Source: Chloroflexota bacterium
GTDB lineage: Bacteria > Chloroflexota > Anaerolineae > JACRMK01
Direction: 5' to 3'
Length of the DNA: 10,353 bases
NCBI GenBank assembly: GCA_016200765.1
Contig: JACQEC010000114.1
Span: 1-10,353 of the forward strand
Shown here one piece after another: positions 1 to 6,304 of the stretch. The notes beneath the pieces were generated by a model. That model did no database searches, had not been told where the DNA came from, and saw only the letters and a list, made by a program, of their open reading frames with translations. Position 1 is the stretch's first letter. The number at the start of each line of letters is the position of its first letter. Made by a program: the position numbers and the translations under genes.

Positions 1-861
1 CGCGGCCTCGTCCACCAGCGCAATCATCGTGCCGCCCCGCCCCGCGCCGGAGAGTTTCGCCCCGGCCGCCCCGGCTTGCTTGGCGGCGGCGATGAGCCGC
101 TCCAGCTCGGGCGACGAGACGCCGAGCGCGCGCAACTGTTCCTGATTGGCGTCCAGCAGTGCGCCGAGGGCTTCAATCTGCCCGTACTCGATCAGCCGCC
201 GCGCCTGCGTCACAATGGCCGCGATCTCGTCGAATATCTTTTCCATGCGCGCGGGCTCGCGCTGCCACGCCGCGCGCACCTCACCGACGGCGATCTTGGT
301 CTCGCTGGGCACGCCTGTGTCGGCCACAACAAGGCGGAAGGGGCGAGCCACTTTGAGGCGCTGGGGCGTCTGGCCTTTGACGAAATAGACCGGCTCCTCG
401 TAAGCGATAATCGTATTGTCCACCCCGCTCGGCGTCCCGTGATAGAGTTTCTCCGCCTCAAAGACCAGCGCCGAAACTTGCGCGGCGCTCAGCCGCGCGC
501 CGTAGAAATCAGCCAGCGCGCGCACAATCGCCGTCGAGAGCGCGGTGCCACTGCCCAGCCCGCGCGCGATGGGGATGGTCGAGCGCACGCTGAGGAAGAG
601 GTTAGGCGCGGCATCTTCATCCAGCGCGCGCAAAGTCGCGCGCACGATGTGGCCGACAGGGTGATCGGGCGCGAGTTCTTCGAGCGTCCACGCCTGATCC
701 AAATCTTCGGCGACGATGGTGACGCCGCCACTGCCCTCGCGCGCCTGCGCCTCCGCGCCGACCTGCGTAACTGGCACGCCGATGGCCGGGCGGCCATAGA
801 CGACGGCATGTTCGCCGCACAGGATCGCCTTCGCGCACGCACGCCCATAGTAGACCTGCAT
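1..861 (-). CDS. mvk: Mevalonate kinase (GHMP kinase family), C-terminus cut by window edge
   Basis: The product phosphorylates mevalonate with ATP in the mevalonate route to isoprenoids, in the cytoplasm. 287 residues are visible and the gene runs off the left edge. Three GHMP-kinase motifs are present in order: KAILCGEHAVVYGRPAIG (residues 11-28), the ATP-binding loop PIARGLGSGTA (97-107) and HGTPSGVD (141-148), whose Asp148 matches the catalytic base. The C-terminal KLSGAGRGGT loop lies near residues 268-277. GEHAVVYG plus HGTPSGVD fits mevalonate kinase better than homoserine or galactokinase. The usual GLGSS is GLGSG here. The ATG at 861 puts KAILCGEHAVVYG at the normal distance from the N-terminus. 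There is no Shine-Dalgarno; an extended -10 sits 7 bases upstream, suggesting a leaderless message. The broken cyclase/ATPase gene ends 76 bases upstream on the same strand. Confidence 0.92.
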   Translation of the reverse strand, partial: MQVYYGRACAKAILCGEHAVVYGRPAIGVPVTQVGAEAQAREGSGGVTIVAEDLDQAWTLEELAPDHPVGHIVRATLRALDEDAAPNLFLSVRSTIPIARGLGSGTALSTAIVRALADFYGARLSAAQVSALVFEAEKLYHGTPSGVDNTIIAYEEPVYFVKGQTPQRLKVARPFRLVVADTGVPSETKIAVGEVRAAWQREPARMEKIFDEIAAIVTQARRLIEYGQIEALGALLDANQEQLRALGVSSPELERLIAAAKQAGAAGAKLSGAGRGGTMIALVDEAA

Positions 862-867
862 AGCGCC

Positions 868-876
868 AGTATAGCA
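868..876 (-). promoter_or_regulatory. Extended -10 promoter of mevalonate kinase, probably leaderless
   Basis: Read on the minus strand this is TGC-TATACT, an extended -10 (TGnTATAAT-like). Transcription would start about 7 bases downstream, at or next to the A of the ATG at 861. No convincing -35 was found at the expected spacing, where CGTCAC from the neighbouring repeat lies. Leaderless initiation is inferred from spacing and from the lack of a ribosome binding site. Confidence 0.5.
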
Positions 877-883
877 CAGACGG

Positions 884-948
884 GTGACGAGTGACGGGTG
901 TCGGGTGACGAGAAAACAACCCGACACACGTCACCCGTCACACGTCAC
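884..948. repeat. Inverted heptad array A (GTGACGR units)
   Basis: Four 7-base units on the left (GTGACGA, GTGACGG, GTGTCGG, GTGACGA; 884-911) are followed by a 9-base spacer (912-920). Four reverse-complement-type units follow (CCGACAC, ACGTCAC, CCGTCAC, ACGTCAC; 921-948). The second left and third right units pair perfectly and others pair 5-6 of 7, so the segment can fold into a hairpin. The right side reaches into the ATPase gene and supplies its last codons and stop (938-940). It may act as a terminator between that gene and mvk, but there is no T-run. Confidence 0.75.
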
Positions 949-2207
949 GTATCAGCGCGCGCGCCTCTGTCTGGTTCAGAAACGACGCGCGCAGGTCGGG
1001 GCGGGCGATGTGGTCGGCGATAAACTGCACGATCTCCCGCGCGCGGGCGCGCAGGGCATTCGCTTCGTCGGCTTTGCCCCGCCGCTCTGCAATCTGGCCG
1101 AGCAAAAACAGAACCGGCCAGAGCGGGCGGAGCGCGCCCATCGCTTCGGCCAGCCGGCGCGCCTCGCCCAGAACCGCCTCGGCCTGATCGAACTCGCCCT
1201 GCGCGAGCAGGGCGCGGCCTTTGACGGCGAGACCGTAGGGAGCGCTCCAGCGGAGACCCTGTTGCCGCAGGCTCACAAGGAACTCATCGGCCGCCGCAAC
1301 CGCGCCGGCCGGGTTGCCGTGCGCCAGCGCCAGATCGGCGGCGAGCGGCAGTGCCATCCGCGCTGGCACTGACCCGGGCTTGAAGTGGATGCGGCTCGCC
1401 GTCTGGTCGGCCGCCGATAGGTCGCCGGAGATCAGGTGCAGTTTAGCCAGCGCCATCAGCAGGGGCGGCTGGAACGCGGGCGCGCGCGTCTCGATTTTGC
1501 TCAAACCGGCTTGAGCGACCGCCATCCCCTCTGCCACCGCGCCCAACTCGCCGTATAAGAGGGCCATCTGTGTGCTGGAGGTCATGGAGGCGCCAACGAA
1601 ACCGGATTGATCGCCTAACTGCAGGCAGGACTGCATGGCCGCCAGCGCGCGGTCTGGATCGCCCTGCTCGGCAAGGGCACTGCCAAGCCATATCTGGCTG
1701 AACGACTGCCCCCACAGGTTATGCGTGGACTGACTGATTTGCAGGGCCTCTGGTGTGCCAACGGTCATTTCGGCAAAATCGCCGTTCGAGAACAAGACCG
1801 TGTACGATGTGGATAGGGCGTTCGCCAGCATCGGCAGATTGCCCAACTCGCGCCACAGGCCAATCGCCTCCCGGATCAGCGCTTTGGCGTGGTCGAGATT
1901 GCCGCTAAACATGTGCGCGCGCGTCAGGTCGGTGAGCGCCAGCGCCTGCTGTTCGCGGAGACCCAACTCGCGCGCGATGGCGACCGCGCGCTCGCCCTGC
2001 TCAACCGCCTCCGGCACGCGGTCGGAAAGGCCGTTGAGCAGAGACAGGCTCCAGAGAATCTTGGCCTCTGCCGCGCGGTCGTCCAGCTCGCGCGCCAAGG
2101 CGAGCGCCTGCTCGGCGAGCGCGCGCCCGCGAGGCGGATCGTGGGTGGGCGTGAACGTGGCGTAGATGGGAACGCGGCCAATCAGCGCGGCCAATTCCAG
2201 CGCGCGC

Positions 2208-2231
2208 CCCGAGCCTGTCGAAGGGCCGCGC
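2208..2231 (+). repeat. Dispersed repeat, core GAGCCTGTCGAAGG, copy 1
   Basis: The core GAGCCTGTCGAAGGGCCGCGC is preceded by a GCGCGC-rich stretch. It lies inside the ATPase/TPR gene and on the minus strand reads in frame as GPSTGSGRALE, in a linker between helical repeats. Confidence 0.7.
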
Positions 2232-2915
2232 TCGCGCGCTTTCGCGGCGTGCAGTTTCGAGGCCAGCGCCTCCATCTCTGCATAGTTAGCCAGCGCCTCA
2301 TCATACTTGGCATTGAGTTCCAGCGCCCGCCCGCGCCGGGTATAGAGATGAACCCATTGCGCGCTGTCGGCGTCGTTGGCGCGACCACGCCGGGCGCATT
2401 CGAGCGCGTGGCTGTAGTGTGTTATCGCTTCGGTATTCGCATACAGGCGAAAGGCGACATCGCCGGCCAGCGTGTAATAGGCCAGCGCCTTGTCGTCGGC
2501 GCGCGCTTCGGCAAAGTGGTAGGCCAGCACGGCGGCCAACTCCTGCCGGCGATGAGGAAAGAGCGACTCAATCGCTTCGCCGGCGCGCCGGTGAAATTCG
2601 CGCCGCCGCGCCAACAGCACGGTGTTATACACGGCCTCTTGCGCGAGCGCCTGCCGGAAACTATATTCCAGTTCGGGCAGGCGGGAGGCCTCGCGGATCA
2701 GGTCGGCGCGCAGGAGGGTGGCGATGGGCTTATCCAGCGCTTTCGCGGCATGAAGTTCCGAATCGGCGGCGCCGCCGGCAATGGCGGCGAGCACGCGATA
2801 GGCGAAGGAGCGGCCAATCACCGCCGCCATCTGCAGGGTGTGCCGCGCCTCCTCTTCCAGCCGGTCAATGCGCGAGACCAGCAGGGATTGGAGCGTGTCT
2901 GGGATCGAGAGGTGA

Positions 2916-2983
2916 GCCTCACCCCATGACTCCCCCTCTCCCGACGATGCAGTTCGTTGGGAGAGGGGGCCGGGGGGTGAGGC
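2916..2983. repeat. Compound hairpin repeat inserted in the ATPase gene
   Basis: Two nested perfect inverted repeats are visible. The outer arm is GCCTCACCCC (2916-2925) with GGGGTGAGGC (2974-2983). The inner arm is CCCCCTCTCCC (2932-2942) with GGGAGAGGGGG (2959-2969), around a 16-base loop. On the minus strand it is read in frame as a Ser/Gly/Pro-rich segment (about DASPPGPLSQRTASSGEGES) between VVRTLL and IPDTLQ, a position where relatives carry a short variable linker. It looks like a mobile intergenic-type repeat domesticated as linker sequence. Confidence 0.75.
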
Positions 2984-3403
2984 ATCGAGCAGGGTGCGCA
3001 CGACCTCTTCGATAAAGAGCGGGTTGCCTTCCGCTTTTTCCAAGATGATCTCGCGCAGGCGCAAGGGCGTATCCGGGCTATTGAGCAGGTGATCCAGCAT
3101 GTGCGCGCTGTCGGCGGCGGGCAGGGGGTTGAGCATGATCTCGCGGTAGCGGTGAGGGTAATCGCGCTCCGCCGTTACCTTGATCTGCCACGCAGGGGAC
3201 TGACGGTCTGGGCGAAAGGCGCACAGCAACAGCATGGGCATCCGGTCGGTCAGCGTCAACAGATGCAACAGCAAGGCCATCGAAGCCGGGTCAGCCCATT
3301 GCAAGTCGTCGAAGGCCAACACAATCGGGCTTTCGGCAGACCAGTAGCGCGCCAGGTTGCCGATCAGTTCAACCAACTGCCACTTGAACGCCTCGCCCTC
3401 CAG

Positions 3404-3430
3404 CGCGCGTCCTGAACCGGTCGAAGGAGC
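3404..3430 (+). repeat. Dispersed repeat, diverged copy 2
   Basis: This copy is a variant of the GAGCCTGTCGAAGG core (CCTGAACCGGTCGAAGGAGC) behind the shared CGCGCGT flank. On the minus strand it reads APSTGSGRALE, the same peptide as copy 1, placed between Walker A and Walker B of the ATPase domain. Confidence 0.65.
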
Positions 3431-3635
3431 CGAGCCATCGCCTTGCAGAGCGAACAGGCCGGCCAGCACGTGCCGCCCGTGAGCGTGCTGGTCGGCGGGG
3501 AGCGGGTCTAGTAGGAGGCTAAACTTTTGGCGAATGACATCAGGGGGATCGTTCTCGGCGATCTCGCAAGCGCGGCGGATGAGGCGTTGAAAGAGGCCGT
3601 AGGGCTGGGCCGTCTCATACGACAGGCTGTTCGCG

Positions 3636-4586
3636 TCATACCAGCGGCGGCGGTCGCCGGGCCGCTCGATCCATTGGGCGCGCAGATCGGCCAGCAGGCG
3701 GCTCTTGCCCAGCCCGGCCTCGCCCAGCAGTCAGTTTCGGCGCGACGACACGGTAGGCGCGCACCGGCTCCGGCTTGCCCTTAACCTCGATGCCGCCGAG
3801 TTCAACGCACTCGAAGAGCGGCGCGACCAGCCGGTAGGTGTCGGCGGAAATCTGCACCGTGCCCGGTTGGGCGGTCTGCTCCATGCGCGCGGCGAGGTTG
3901 ATGGCATCACCCATGGCCGTATATTCCAGCCGCAGGTCGGAGCCCACCGCGCCCACGACGACCAGGCCGGTGTTGATGCCCACGCGCACATCAAAATCCA
4001 GATGCCAGCGGCGCTTGACCTCCTGGCAATAGGGCCGGATGCTCTGGATGATTTCGAGCGCGGCCCGCACCGCGCGTTGCGGGTCATCCTCGTGCGCGAT
4101 GGGCGCGCCGAAGAAGGCGAGGATCGCGTCGCCCATCAGGCGCGCCAGCGTGCCCTCGTAGTGATAGACCGGCGCGATCAGGTGTTTGAACGCGCCATTC
4201 ATAATTTCGGCCCATTCTTCCGGATCGAGCTGACCGGCGGCGGCGGTGGAGCCTTTGACATCGCAGAAGAGCATCGTCACCACGCGGCGCTCGCCCGCCA
4301 TGCCGCCACTGGCACGGGCCGATTCGAGTTTGGCGATCAGTTCCGGCGGAATGAATTGGCGCAGTGGCGATTGCGCCGGCGGGGGCGCGTCTTGAGCCTG
4401 CCGAACGGGCGCGTCCGGAGCCTGTCGAAGGGGGCCGCCGAAACGGTGCCCGCAGTTAAAGCAGAACTTGGCCGCCGACGGCAATTCGGTGCGGCACTCC
4501 GGGCAGATGAGCGCCAGCGCCAAGCCGCAGTTCATGCAGAACTTGGCTGTGTCTGGATTGGGCGTCTGACAGTGCGTGCAGTTCAT
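3636..4586 (-). CDS. Double zinc-ribbon class III adenylate/guanylate cyclase, N-terminal part of a disrupted gene
   Basis: The intact 286-residue front half makes a cyclic nucleotide from ATP (or GTP) in the cytoplasm. Residues 3-20 and 28-45 form two C-X2-C-X10-C-X2-C zinc ribbons (Cys 3, 6, 17, 20 and 28, 31, 42, 45). Residues 55-68 are repeat-derived linker (RQAPDAP, RQAQDAP). The cyclase domain runs about 99-282. Metal-binding Asp109 is in FCDVKGST and Asp153 in LMGDAILAFFG. Transition-state Asn230 and Arg234 are in GDAINLAARMEQ. All core catalytic residues are present; the residue usually Lys before the MGD motif is Arg149 here. After residue 286 the frame is wrong: the last 30 residues (AGRGRAGQEPPAG...) are Arg/Pro-rich out-of-frame sequence. 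The ATG at 4586 is chosen because the zinc ribbon begins at once; its ribosome binding site is weak. A good promoter lies about 80 bases upstream. Confidence 0.88.
   Translation of the reverse strand: MNCTHCQTPNPDTAKFCMNCGLALALICPECRTELPSAAKFCFNCGHRFGGPLRQAPDAPVRQAQDAPPPAQSPLRQFIPPELIAKLESARASGGMAGERRVVTMLFCDVKGSTAAAGQLDPEEWAEIMNGAFKHLIAPVYHYEGTLARLMGDAILAFFGAPIAHEDDPQRAVRAALEIIQSIRPYCQEVKRRWHLDFDVRVGINTGLVVVGAVGSDLRLEYTAMGDAINLAARMEQTAQPGTVQISADTYRLVAPLFECVELGGIEVKGKPEPVRAYRVVAPKLTAGRGRAGQEPPAGRSARPMDRAARRPPPLV
3720..3740 (-). other. Frameshift and deletion junction between cyclase and ATPase halves
   Basis: On the minus strand the cyclase frame reads VVAPKLT and then loses sense. The ATPase frame begins with LLGEAGLGKS directly after a TGA at 3731-3733. 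In related proteins about 40 residues, including an LVGR-type segment, separate these two points. A deletion of roughly 120 bases that is not a multiple of three explains the join best. A sequencing or assembly error is the main alternative. Confidence 0.75.
4387..4434 (+). repeat. Dispersed repeat, tandem copies 3 and 4
   Basis: Two copies sit side by side: CTTGAGCCTGCCGAACGGG and CCGGAGCCTGTCGAAGGGG, each after GCGCGT. On the minus strand they code for RQAPDAPVRQAQDAP between the zinc ribbons and the cyclase domain. Confidence 0.7.
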
Positions 4587-4666
4587 CGGACGGCTTTCGG
4601 ATGGATGATTCGGTTGATGGGGCGGTGATGGAGAGAGCGCGGCAGGCGCGCGCCCGCCTCAGCCGC

Positions 4667-4695
4667 ATCGTAACAGATTCAGCAATGGAAGTCAA
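4667..4695 (-). promoter_or_regulatory. Sigma-70 type promoter of the cyclase gene
   Basis: On the minus strand TTGACT (4690-4695) and TACGAT (4667-4672) are separated by exactly 17 bases. Transcription would start near 4660 and leave an untranslated leader of about 75 bases before the ATG at 4586. Confidence 0.6.
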
Positions 4696-4714
4696 TCGGT
4701 TTTCGGCGCGGCCA

Positions 4715-4745
4715 TCGTCTTGAGCCTGTCGAAGGGCCGCGCGGG
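4715..4745 (+). repeat. Dispersed repeat, copy 5 (intergenic)
   Basis: CTTGAGCCTGTCGAAGGGC is followed by a CGCGCGGG tail. It is the only copy of this family in the window that is outside a gene, and it lies between the two divergent promoters. Confidence 0.7.
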
Positions 4746-4775
4746 TTGTGAAAACATCCTCACCAGTGATACAAT
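4746..4775 (+). promoter_or_regulatory. Candidate promoter of the MFS transporter
   Basis: TTGTGA (4746-4751) and TACAAT (4770-4775) are 18 bases apart. Transcription would begin near 4782, so the whole heptad array B would lie in the roughly 145-base leader of the transporter message. Confidence 0.45.
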
Positions 4776-4777
4776 AG

Positions 4778-4876
4778 GGCAACTGGCAACTGGCTGATGG
4801 CTGATGGCCGATGGCGGTTTGCTATCTGCTATCTGCTATCGGCTATTCGCTATCTGCTATTTGCTATCGGCTGTCG
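4778..4876. repeat. Inverted heptad array B (GGCTGAT / GCTATCT units)
   Basis: The units are 7 bases long: GGCAACT twice, GGCTGAT twice and GGCCGAT (4778-4812), then an 8-base spacer (4813-4820). Eight units of the type GCTATCT follow, with variants GCTATCG, GCTATTC, GCTATTT and GCTGTCG (4821-4876). Read as ATCTGCT, the right units are the reverse complement of the left units except mainly at the central base, so the two sides can pair imperfectly. The 7-base period is exact except at the central spacer. Confidence 0.8.
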
Positions 4877-4926
4877 GGCGGCGCGAGTTTTATCGGATCG
4901 GTTAACCTTTGAGGCGGAGAACCTTC

Positions 4927-6189
4927 ATGCGGCAGCGTTTCTTCTATGGCTGGGTCATTGTGTTTGTGCTGATGGGCATGTTCGCCATGTCCTCCGGCGC
5001 GCGCTATACCTTCGGTGTCACGTTAAAATCGCTCACAGAACAGTTCGGCTGGGGACGCGGCGCGTTGAGCGCGGTCGTCTCCTTGAGCCTCCTGCTGGTC
5101 AGCGCGTTTCAGATCGTCGGCGGGTGGCTGGCGGATCGTTTCCGGCCGCGGCTGGTGCTGACCGTGGGCTTTGCCGTCTCGACGCTGGTGCTCCTGGGCA
5201 TGTCGTTCGTCACTGAGCTCTGGCAGGTCTATCTGCTCTACGGTTTTCTGGGGGCCATCGGCTTCGCGCTTGCGTCGCCCGTCGCCTCCACGGCGATGGT
5301 CAACCAGTGGTTTCGCGCGCGCAGTCGCGGCACGGCGCTTTCGCTCGCGACATCCGGTGTGGCGGTGGGTCAACTCTTGGTGACGCCCATCGCGGCGGCG
5401 CTATTGGTGAGCGACGGTTGGCAGTCGTCGTACCGCGCGATTGCGCTTTTTATGGGACTGATCGCCTTTCCGTTGGTGGTTGTCCTGTTGCGCAACGCGC
5501 CGCTCGAACAAGCCGCAGGGGGCGACGCCTCGCGAGCGAGCAAAACCGCCGACAGTGAGAAGACTCCGTTGAGCAAGGCGATCCGCACCGCGACGTTCTG
5601 GGAACTGCTGATCGGCGTCTTCTCGTGCGGCTTCACCATGAGCTTCGCTTCGGTGCATTTTGTCGCCTTTGCTTCCGACATGGGCATGGGCGAGATGGTG
5701 GCGGGCGAGGTGTTGGGGTTATCGGGCGCGTTCAGCATCATCGGCGCGATCATCATGGGCAAATGGTCGGATCGCATTGGCCGCCGCATCCCGCTGGGCG
5801 TCACCTACACCTTGCGCGCCCTATCATTTATCATTTTGCTCTTCGCCAACAACGAGGCGACCTTGTTCTTCTTCGCCGTCATCCTCGGCCTGTCGTGGAC
5901 GTCCACGACGCCGCTCTCCGCGGCGGTCACGGCGGAGACATGGGGCACACGCTCGTCGGGTTTTCTGTTTGGCGTGGTCTTCACGTTTATGACGGTGGGC
6001 TCGTCGGTGGGGTCGTACCTCGCCGGTCTGAACTACGACCTGGTGCACAACTACACGGCGATTATTATCGTCAATAGCGCGATTGCGGGGCTGGGCGCGC
6101 TGGCCTCGTTTGCCATCCGCGAGCGGCGCACCGCCGACGCCGCGCCTGCGCTGGAAGCTCAGCCGCTGGCGGCGGCCGCGGGCCGGTAA
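4927..6189 (+). CDS. Major facilitator superfamily transporter, MCT/OFA-like
   Basis: This 420-residue inner-membrane carrier is predicted to have 12 helices. It opens with YGWVIVFVLMGMF (helix 1). The MFS motif A appears after helix 2 as GWLADRFRPR (residues 66-75) and its second-half counterpart as GKWSDRIGRR (from about 278). A hydrophilic central loop (about 198-220, EQAAGGDASRASKTADSEK) separates the two halves, and the C-terminal tail is Ala-rich. The N-terminal pattern, with YGW followed by FGV-L and FGWGRGALS, resembles monocarboxylate/oxalate-formate type MFS members; the substrate cannot be read from the sequence. The ATG at 4927 is chosen over the upstream TTG at 4909 because GAGGCGGAGA (4911-4920) is a good ribosome binding site at the right distance. 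The next gene follows in the same direction after array C. Confidence 0.88.
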   Translation: MRQRFFYGWVIVFVLMGMFAMSSGARYTFGVTLKSLTEQFGWGRGALSAVVSLSLLLVSAFQIVGGWLADRFRPRLVLTVGFAVSTLVLLGMSFVTELWQVYLLYGFLGAIGFALASPVASTAMVNQWFRARSRGTALSLATSGVAVGQLLVTPIAAALLVSDGWQSSYRAIALFMGLIAFPLVVVLLRNAPLEQAAGGDASRASKTADSEKTPLSKAIRTATFWELLIGVFSCGFTMSFASVHFVAFASDMGMGEMVAGEVLGLSGAFSIIGAIIMGKWSDRIGRRIPLGVTYTLRALSFIILLFANNEATLFFFAVILGLSWTSTTPLSAAVTAETWGTRSSGFLFGVVFTFMTVGSSVGSYLAGLNYDLVHNYTAIIIVNSAIAGLGALASFAIRERRTADAAPALEAQPLAAAAGR

Positions 6190-6192
6190 AAA

Positions 6193-6291
6193 GGCCGATG
6201 GCTGATAGCTGATGGCTGATGGCGAATAGTAGTTGGCCATCTGCTATCTGCCATCTGCTATCTGCTATCTGCCATCTGCCATCGGCTATGG
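6193..6291. repeat. Inverted heptad array C (GGCTGAT / GCYATCT units)
   Basis: Five left units (GGCCGAT, GGCTGAT, AGCTGAT, GGCTGAT, GGCGAAT; 6193-6227), an 8-base spacer (6228-6235) and eight right units (GCCATCT or GCTATCT, ending GCCATCG, GCTATGG; 6236-6291). It starts 4 bases after the transporter stop and ends in the ribosome binding site of the next gene, filling the whole spacer. Left and right units are reverse complements except at one central base, giving a regular T-T mismatch. Its 7-base period also creates a spurious open frame (AICYLPS repeats). Confidence 0.85.
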
Positions 6292-6304
6292 AGAGAGCGT
6301 GGCG

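Larger units (their letters stand above)
938..3730 (-). pseudogene. ATPase/TPR-like C-terminal part of a cyclase-ATPase signalling protein, frame-disrupted
   Basis: This frame is open for 930 codons from 3730 and begins just after an in-frame TGA (3731-3733). It starts at the Walker A loop LLGEAGLGKSRLL (GEAGLGKS at 3701-3724). Walker B follows (PIVLAFDDLQWAD, about 3293-3329), then winged-helix-like IPDTLQSLLVSRIDRL, then a long helical tail rich in Ala/Leu/Arg with TPR-like spacing (for example ALAYYTLAGDVAFRLYANTE). This is the usual order in large bacterial class III cyclase/predicted-ATPase/TPR proteins. There is no ATG near the front; the first plausible start, GTG at 3469, would lack Walker A. 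It is therefore read as the broken continuation of the cyclase gene at 3636-4586. Three segments are repeat-derived: PSTGSGRALE appears twice, and a linker before IPDTLQ comes from a hairpin repeat. If translated separately it would be a P-loop-less fragment. Confidence 0.8.
4587..4926. other. 340-base intergenic region with divergent promoters and repeats
   Basis: No gene is supported here. From left to right it holds the cyclase leader, the minus-strand promoter (4667-4695), dispersed repeat copy 5 (about 4715-4745), the candidate plus-strand promoter (4746-4775), heptad array B (4778-4876) and the transporter's ribosome binding site (4911-4920). An open frame at 4456-4782 on the minus strand is a shadow of the cyclase start plus repeat sequence. 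Confidence 0.7.

Noticed and set aside
76..894. Plus-strand 272-codon open frame opposite mevalonate kinase
   Set aside because: The minus strand carries all GHMP kinase motifs; the plus frame is Arg/Ala-rich with no recognisable domain, a typical shadow in GC-rich DNA.
1889..2929. Plus-strand 346-codon open frame opposite the ATPase/TPR gene
   Set aside because: It is a shadow frame of the TPR-like region with Arg/Gly/Gln-rich composition and no start signal.
4778..6291. CRISPR array interpretation of the heptad repeats
   Set aside because: Units are 7 bases with no unique spacers and no cas genes are nearby.
6233..6304. N-terminal extension of the zinc-ribbon protein (AICYLPS repeats)
   Set aside because: It only translates heptad array C; the ribosome binding site and zinc ribbon both support the start at 6305.
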